From Anaerolineae bacterium (lineage in GTDB: Bacteria; Chloroflexota; Anaerolineae; DUEN01): DNA of 34,699 nt. The notes beneath the pieces were generated by a model. That model had not been told where the DNA came from. It searched no databases and saw only the letters and a program-made list of their open reading frames with translations. The position numbers and the translations under genes are program-made. Below, one piece after another: positions 31,069-34,699 of the stretch (the first letter of the stretch is position 1; each line of letters opens with the position of its first letter). The stretch is from positions 1 to 34,699 of the forward strand of contig JANXBS010000028.1 of assembly GCA_025060615.1 (NCBI GenBank), in the 5' to 3' direction.

Positions 31069-31144
31069 GCTGCACCGCGCTCGCCGAACTCGCTTGGGCC
31101 CTCTTCGATTGTAATACCGGATTCGATCGGCGCGGCGGTGCAGC
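31069..31144 (+). terminator. Large imperfect hairpin downstream of the sulfite-oxidase-like gene
   Basis: gctgcaccgc (31069-31078) pairs with 31135-31144 and cgccga (31082-31087) with 31127-31132, with a small internal loop and a 39-base apical loop. TTTAGCTTA follows. It starts 7 bases after the stop and lies between convergent genes, so it probably ends or protects the + strand transcript. I see no other feature in 31145-31272. Confidence 0.45.
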
Positions 31145-31272
31145 TTTAGCTTACACATGATTTTCGCAGTGGCAATCTGCCGTCTTCGCGCTCAGCATCA
31201 GCCGCCGCGCGATATTGCCCTCCCGCTCGTCTAGAACAGCCTTCGTCCTCCCCGATGCTTCACATTAGCTTT

Positions 31273-33138
31273 TCAGGACGATGGCTGATGGCATGCCTGG
31301 CAGATCTGATTGGTCCGTCCCTCGTGGTCTGCCGGTGTTGGTCTGACCGCGCTATCCACCGCGTGACAGAGTAGGCAGTTGGAACGTCCTTCCAGCGGGT
31401 GAGGGATGGAGGGCGGGACACCGGCTATAGGCGAGGCCATGGGCGTAGCTGAGATCTCAGTAGCTCGGGCAGGGACAACAGCGGGCGTGGGCATAGCCGT
31501 AGCCGATGCAACGCTTGGCGTCGGTGAGGGGCTCGACATGGTCGCCGGCGTGGGGGTTGGTTCGCCCTGCGCGGGCAGCATGAGTTCGGTGGCGATGGAT
31601 GGATGACAATTGGTGCAAGTGATCAGATCGAACGCAGCGTGATTTTCTGGATAAGGCCGGACTTTGTCAAATCCATGGCACAATCGGCAGTCAGTGCGCG
31701 GGCCGATAGGATGTGGGACCTGTGGCGGAATGCCGGCCGTTTCCCTAGCCGCCCGCTCCGGCTCCGAGAGCTTGCGAATGGCTGGCGCGTTCAGTCCGAC
31801 ATACTTCCATTCGGTGGCATGACACGCGCTGTTAGCGCAGAAGCTGGAATTATCGAAGCCTCCGGCGTTTGCGATGTCGTGGCACGCAGCACAGGTTTGA
31901 TCGAATTCAAAGCGGTGACGGGCCAGCCAGTTGCTATCCAGGTGGGATTCGGGCTCCTCCGGCTTCTCCAAAGCAAGGGCCGGCGCTGGTTGCCCCTCCT
32001 GTACCACCGCAGGGATGGAGTGGCAAATATTGCATTCAAGCCGGATGGTCGTCTGCTGCGGGCTGATGTGCTTGCCGTCATGGCAACGGAAACAGCCCGG
32101 GAACTCAGTGTGTCCGACGTTGTCCGGATGGGTTTGCCAGCCGACCCCCATGTCGGGGAAAACCGTCTGCTCGTAGATGCGCTGCAACTGAGCGATCGCC
32201 GCCTTCAGTTTGGACTGGTTGCGCAAGTCCTGATACCAATCCGCGTAGTTGGCCTGATACCACTGCTCCAATTGCCGGATGACCGCGACGGCTTCCTCGT
32301 GGCTGACATAGCTTGCTTCCAGGACCTCAACCCCCTTGCGTTTAATAAAAGGGATGTCGCGGTCAATGAGGCGTCGGGCGATCGCCTCGTCTATCGCCCG
32401 ATCAGGCGAGCGAAAAAGATGAGAGATGCGGGTATGGCAGTCAATGCAGTCCATCCGATGTAACTTGTCACTGTTTTTGGCCACGAAATCAGGCGGGAGT
32501 TCGGCCGATACGTCGAAGTACTCCGTGACCTGGCCATTCTCGTCCACTTGGCGGACGTAGGGGATCTCTTGTTTTAGGGGGTCGGTAGCGATGTACCACA
32601 CCTCGTTTTCGATGTGCCAGTGGATTCCCTTACCTAATCCCTCGCGTTTGCTGCCCCCGCCGATCTTCATGACGAGATAGATGCGGGTCTCCGTGTTCTT
32701 CTCATCCTGAGCGTAGCGGCGAATTTCCTTAAGGCTGTCGGCGGAAAACTTCTCTGGATAGTGACATCTCTCGCAGGTGAATTGTGCTGGTCGCAAGGTC
32801 TTTACGTAGATAGGGGTCTCATACCTTTGAGTCACCGCAAAGATGATGTGTCGGATCTCTCTGGCTTTGCGCGGCACGGCCATGAGAAAGCTTTCCTGGC
32901 CCAGATGGCAATCCACACAGGCGACGCGTGCGTGGGGCGAGATCTGATAGGCCGTGTATTCAGGGACGTTCTGATGACAGACAGTGCCACAAAATTCGGG
33001 GCTATTGGTGTACTCCCAGGCGGTCACCCCGCCGGCGAAGAGGAGGCTTCCAACGGCGAAGACGAGCGCGCCGCCGAACAGATAGAGGCGCCGGGAATCC
33101 GCTCGTAGCCACACCAGGAATCTCCTCACCTTTTTCAC
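31273..33138 (-). CDS. NapC/NirT-type membrane multihaem cytochrome c (12 haem sites)
   Basis: A 621-aa cytochrome with one N-terminal membrane helix (about 18-42) and the NapC/NirT start (EFCGTVCHQNVPEY ... CVDCHLG). I count 11 CxxCH motifs: CGTVCH, CVDCH, CERCH, CIDCH, CFRCH, CNICH, CAACH, CRLCH, CTNCH, CLLCH and CQACH, plus one atypical CX4CH (CANSACH). NapC-type proteins take electrons from menaquinol and pass them to periplasmic or outer partners. A Ser/Pro/Thr-rich linker (about residues 525-575) separates the last dihaem unit. It lies 12 bases after the cytochrome b/c gene. Length and haem number exceed ordinary NapC; an ImcH-like quinol-oxidising role is only an analogy. Confidence 0.88.
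   Translation of the reverse strand: MKKVRRFLVWLRADSRRLYLFGGALVFAVGSLLFAGGVTAWEYTNSPEFCGTVCHQNVPEYTAYQISPHARVACVDCHLGQESFLMAVPRKAREIRHIIFAVTQRYETPIYVKTLRPAQFTCERCHYPEKFSADSLKEIRRYAQDEKNTETRIYLVMKIGGGSKREGLGKGIHWHIENEVWYIATDPLKQEIPYVRQVDENGQVTEYFDVSAELPPDFVAKNSDKLHRMDCIDCHTRISHLFRSPDRAIDEAIARRLIDRDIPFIKRKGVEVLEASYVSHEEAVAVIRQLEQWYQANYADWYQDLRNQSKLKAAIAQLQRIYEQTVFPDMGVGWQTHPDNVGHTEFPGCFRCHDGKHISPQQTTIRLECNICHSIPAVVQEGQPAPALALEKPEEPESHLDSNWLARHRFEFDQTCAACHDIANAGGFDNSSFCANSACHATEWKYVGLNAPAIRKLSEPERAARETAGIPPQVPHPIGPRTDCRLCHGFDKVRPYPENHAAFDLITCTNCHPSIATELMLPAQGEPTPTPATMSSPSPTPSVASATAMPTPAVVPARATEISATPMASPIAGVPPSIPHPLEGRSNCLLCHAVDSAVRPTPADHEGRTNQICQACHQPSS
31285..31411 (-). repeat. Dihaem module, copy in the extreme C-terminus of the multihaem cytochrome
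   Basis: Protein-level repeat: IPHPLEGRSNCLLCH, then a spacer with PADH, then CQACH. It closely matches a copy in the neighbouring cytochrome b/c gene. Confidence 0.7.
31600..31722 (-). repeat. Dihaem module, internal copy in the multihaem cytochrome
   Basis: More diverged copy: VPHPIGPRTDCRLCH, then PENH, then CTNCH. Same spacing as the other two copies. Confidence 0.6.
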
Positions 33139-33150
33139 CTCGCCATCGGG

Positions 33151-34515
33151 TTAATTGTCAGGCGCTCCCGCTCGAATCCAAGCAATCACCATCGCTAACT
33201 CGTCATCTGTGAACTTGCCAGGATGCTGCTCTCGTTGTTTTCTCACCAACAGGCTTTGCTCCGGCTGGCCAGCCACGACCGCAGGGCCACTATCCCCGCC
33301 TTTCATGACCGCTTCATAAGAGGTCAAATCCAGCCCGCCCAGCGTCCCGTGACACGCCTGGCATTTCGCCTTAAAGATGGGGAGGAGGTCTTGCTGAAAG
33401 CTTACGCTGGCGGAGGCAGTTGCCATCGGCGTGGCGGTGGCTTGCTCTTGATGGCAATTCAGACAACTCGCATTCGGCCAGCCCGCGTGGTCGGCCGGCA
33501 TAGGACGTATTGTGTTACCGATGTCATGGCAGAGCAAGCAGTTCTCACGTCCCTCTAGCGGATGCGGGATCGCCGAGGCGAGGCCAGTGCGGGCGGCTGC
33601 CGGGGTAGGCGTCGCTGGCGGTGTAGGGGAGGGTGTCGGCGTAGAGGTGCTGGTAGGGGTAGGGGTGGGCGTCGCCGGGACGAAGGCGACCACCGTCGCA
33701 CGCCGGGGCAGCGTGGTGATGGCCGTCTCCTCGTAGGTGACAAACTCATAAAGGCCGAATAGAAGTAGCGCGGCGAGCGCAGTCGCCACAGGAAGGTACA
33801 CGCGCTCACGACGGGCTCGCGTCTCCGCATCCGGCAGCGGCGGCATCTGCCCCGACTCGATGCGTGCTAGCTCCAGCGGATGCTCGTGACGCATCTCCTC
33901 TTCCGTGATTTTGCCGGTGAAGATGCTCTTGTTGAAACGTTTGATGTGGACGTGGTACACATGCCAGGTGAGGATTGAGAGCACGGCCAAAATCGCCTCG
34001 CCACCGTGAGCCGCCTTAGCCGCTGGGATCACATCGCCAGGCAAGAAGCGGGTAGTTGTGATCGGGTTCCACAACATGAAGCCAGTGACGACCATGATAA
34101 GGGTTCCCCAGACTACTGCCCAGTATTCGATTTTCTCTACGTAGGTGTAGCGATCCATCTGAGGGCGCTGCTTGGACAGGCCCAGGTTGTACCGGATGTC
34201 GCCCAGCCAATCCTTCACGTCTTTGAATTGCGGCAGGATGCTCGCCGGCCGTCGAAGCACGAAGAAGCGGTAGCCGGCTGCAACGATATGAAAGATGACC
34301 TCCAACATAAGCACGACGGCGGCGATGCGGTGCATTTGGCGGACCATCTCGATCCCGCCCAGGATGGCGATTAGCCCCTCAGCCCAACGGTTTCCCACAT
34401 ACTTTTGCGGTAGGCCGGTCAGCGCTAAGACGATGAACGATATCATTAGCACGAGGTGCTCAATGCGCTCTGTGAGGGTGAAACGCTGATAGGTACGGGG
34501 GTGCTGGGCTGCCAT
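33151..34515 (-). CDS. Membrane cytochrome b (FdnI/HydC-like) fused to trihaem cytochrome c region
   Basis: A 454-aa fusion. Residues 1-200 hold four membrane helices of a formate-dehydrogenase-gamma/Ni-hydrogenase type cytochrome b, with candidate haem b histidines in IEHLVL, MHRIAA, IFHIVA, AAHGGE and WHVYHVHI. A fifth helix (about 243-265) leads to a Thr/Pro-rich linker. The dihaem module follows (CLLCH, CLNCH), then a second short linker, then a planctomycete-type cytochrome c domain (CQACHGTLGGLDL) that lacks an evident MPP ligand. It probably moves electrons between the quinone pool and extracytoplasmic haems. It starts 3 bases after an upstream multihaem-type gene fragment, so all belong to one operon. 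Confidence 0.88.
   Translation of the reverse strand: MAAQHPRTYQRFTLTERIEHLVLMISFIVLALTGLPQKYVGNRWAEGLIAILGGIEMVRQMHRIAAVVLMLEVIFHIVAAGYRFFVLRRPASILPQFKDVKDWLGDIRYNLGLSKQRPQMDRYTYVEKIEYWAVVWGTLIMVVTGFMLWNPITTTRFLPGDVIPAAKAAHGGEAILAVLSILTWHVYHVHIKRFNKSIFTGKITEEEMRHEHPLELARIESGQMPPLPDAETRARRERVYLPVATALAALLLFGLYEFVTYEETAITTLPRRATVVAFVPATPTPTPTSTSTPTPSPTPPATPTPAAARTGLASAIPHPLEGRENCLLCHDIGNTIRPMPADHAGWPNASCLNCHQEQATATPMATASASVSFQQDLLPIFKAKCQACHGTLGGLDLTSYEAVMKGGDSGPAVVAGQPEQSLLVRKQREQHPGKFTDDELAMVIAWIRAGAPDN
33450..33578 (-). repeat. Dihaem module, copy in the cytochrome b/c fusion
   Basis: IPHPLEGRENCLLCH, then PADH, then CLNCH. Nearly the same as the C-terminal copy in the next gene at protein level; at DNA level the two are clearly related but diverged. 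Confidence 0.7.
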
Positions 34516-34518
34516 GTT

Positions 34519-34699
34519 TTACATCCCCTTTCGTCCTAATCGGGTTGTAAGCTGACGTCTGACATCCAGCAGGATCATCACTGTGAAGAAGCTAATTACT
34601 GCTGGGATGAAGATTTTATAAAAGAGCTGTACGTAGTACACGAGCGGATGTCGGGTGGGACTGGCTCGGTAATGGCCGACCCATGCCGTCGGGAAATTG
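34519..34699 (-). CDS. C-terminal fragment of a membrane-anchored protein (5' end outside window)
   Basis: The - strand frame is open from the window edge to a TAA at 34519-34521, giving about 59 residues. It reads HYRASPTRHPLVYYVQLFYK, then a membrane helix (FIPAVISFFTVMILLDV) and a basic tail. A C-terminal anchor with preceding histidines resembles the tail of membrane-bound multihaem cytochromes, but no CxxCH lies inside the visible part. It ends 3 bases before the cytochrome b/c start, so it is the upstream gene of the operon. Confidence 0.65.
   Translation of the reverse strand, partial: NFPTAWVGHYRASPTRHPLVYYVQLFYKIFIPAVISFFTVMILLDVRRQLTTRLGRKGM

Noticed and set aside
31603-32463. 286-aa + strand ORF opposite the multihaem cytochrome
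   Set aside because: Antisense to a gene with 11 CxxCH motifs; no ribosome site or recognisable domain.

Overview
This window looks like a chromosomal segment of a GC-rich, aerobic or facultatively aerobic member of the Chloroflexota (Anaerolineae/Caldilineae-like). That placement is inference. It rests on a MalT-like ATPase fused to a C-terminal BTAD activator domain, a DUF5317 membrane protein, a small NHLP-clan (Os1348-like) protein, GT39-type proteins with long extracytoplasmic tails, and cytochromes with Pro/Thr-rich linkers. I saw no rRNA, tRNA, CRISPR array, insertion sequence or phage gene.

Layout. (1) 1-5.4 kb, + strand: the 3' end of ftsH with a clear terminator. Then comes a regulatory locus: a strong sigma-70-type promoter, a structured 5' leader, and a 1079-aa MalT/BTAD regulator. 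It is followed by an unlisted 32-aa signal-peptide-like ORF behind a perfect Shine-Dalgarno, a DUF5317 membrane protein, and a 91-aa NHLP-clan-like protein, closed by a 15-bp-stem terminator. (2) 5.4-14.5 kb, - strand: PLD/lamin-tail protein, hybrid histidine kinase, cyclase-family hydrolase, DegT-type aminotransferase and a 990-aa GT39-like glycosyltransferase. (3) 14.5-17.2 kb: type-5 uracil-DNA glycosylase (+), then a two-gene XdhC system and two tandem tatA genes (-). (4) 17.2-21.3 kb, - strand: a tight four-gene operon (MaoC hydratase, GNAT, GH31 glycosidase, P-loop kinase).

(5) 21.5-30.2 kb, - strand: a ten-gene aerobic respiration operon, in transcription order ctaC (caa3-type, CuA plus haem c), ctaD (A2-type, YSHP motif, with an extra N-terminal membrane region), subunit IV, ctaE, a SCO-type copper chaperone, a membrane/PCuAC fusion, a membrane cupredoxin-like protein, DUF420, ctaA and ctaB. 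Structural subunits, Cu-site assembly factors and haem A synthesis are thus all in one unit. (6) 30.4-31.1 kb, + strand: a sulfite-oxidase-like molybdopterin protein, divergent from the cox operon. (7) 31.3-34.7 kb, - strand: a membrane multihaem cytochrome operon, cut by the window end. It encodes a C-terminal membrane-anchor fragment, a cytochrome b/cytochrome c fusion and a NapC/NirT-type protein with 11 CxxCH sites plus one CX4CH site.

The most promising undescribed elements are the regulator-peptide-DUF5317-NHLP locus at 0.7-5.4 kb and the multihaem operon at 31.3-34.7 kb, in which one dihaem module recurs three times across two proteins. All function calls are from reading the sequence; no database search was run.
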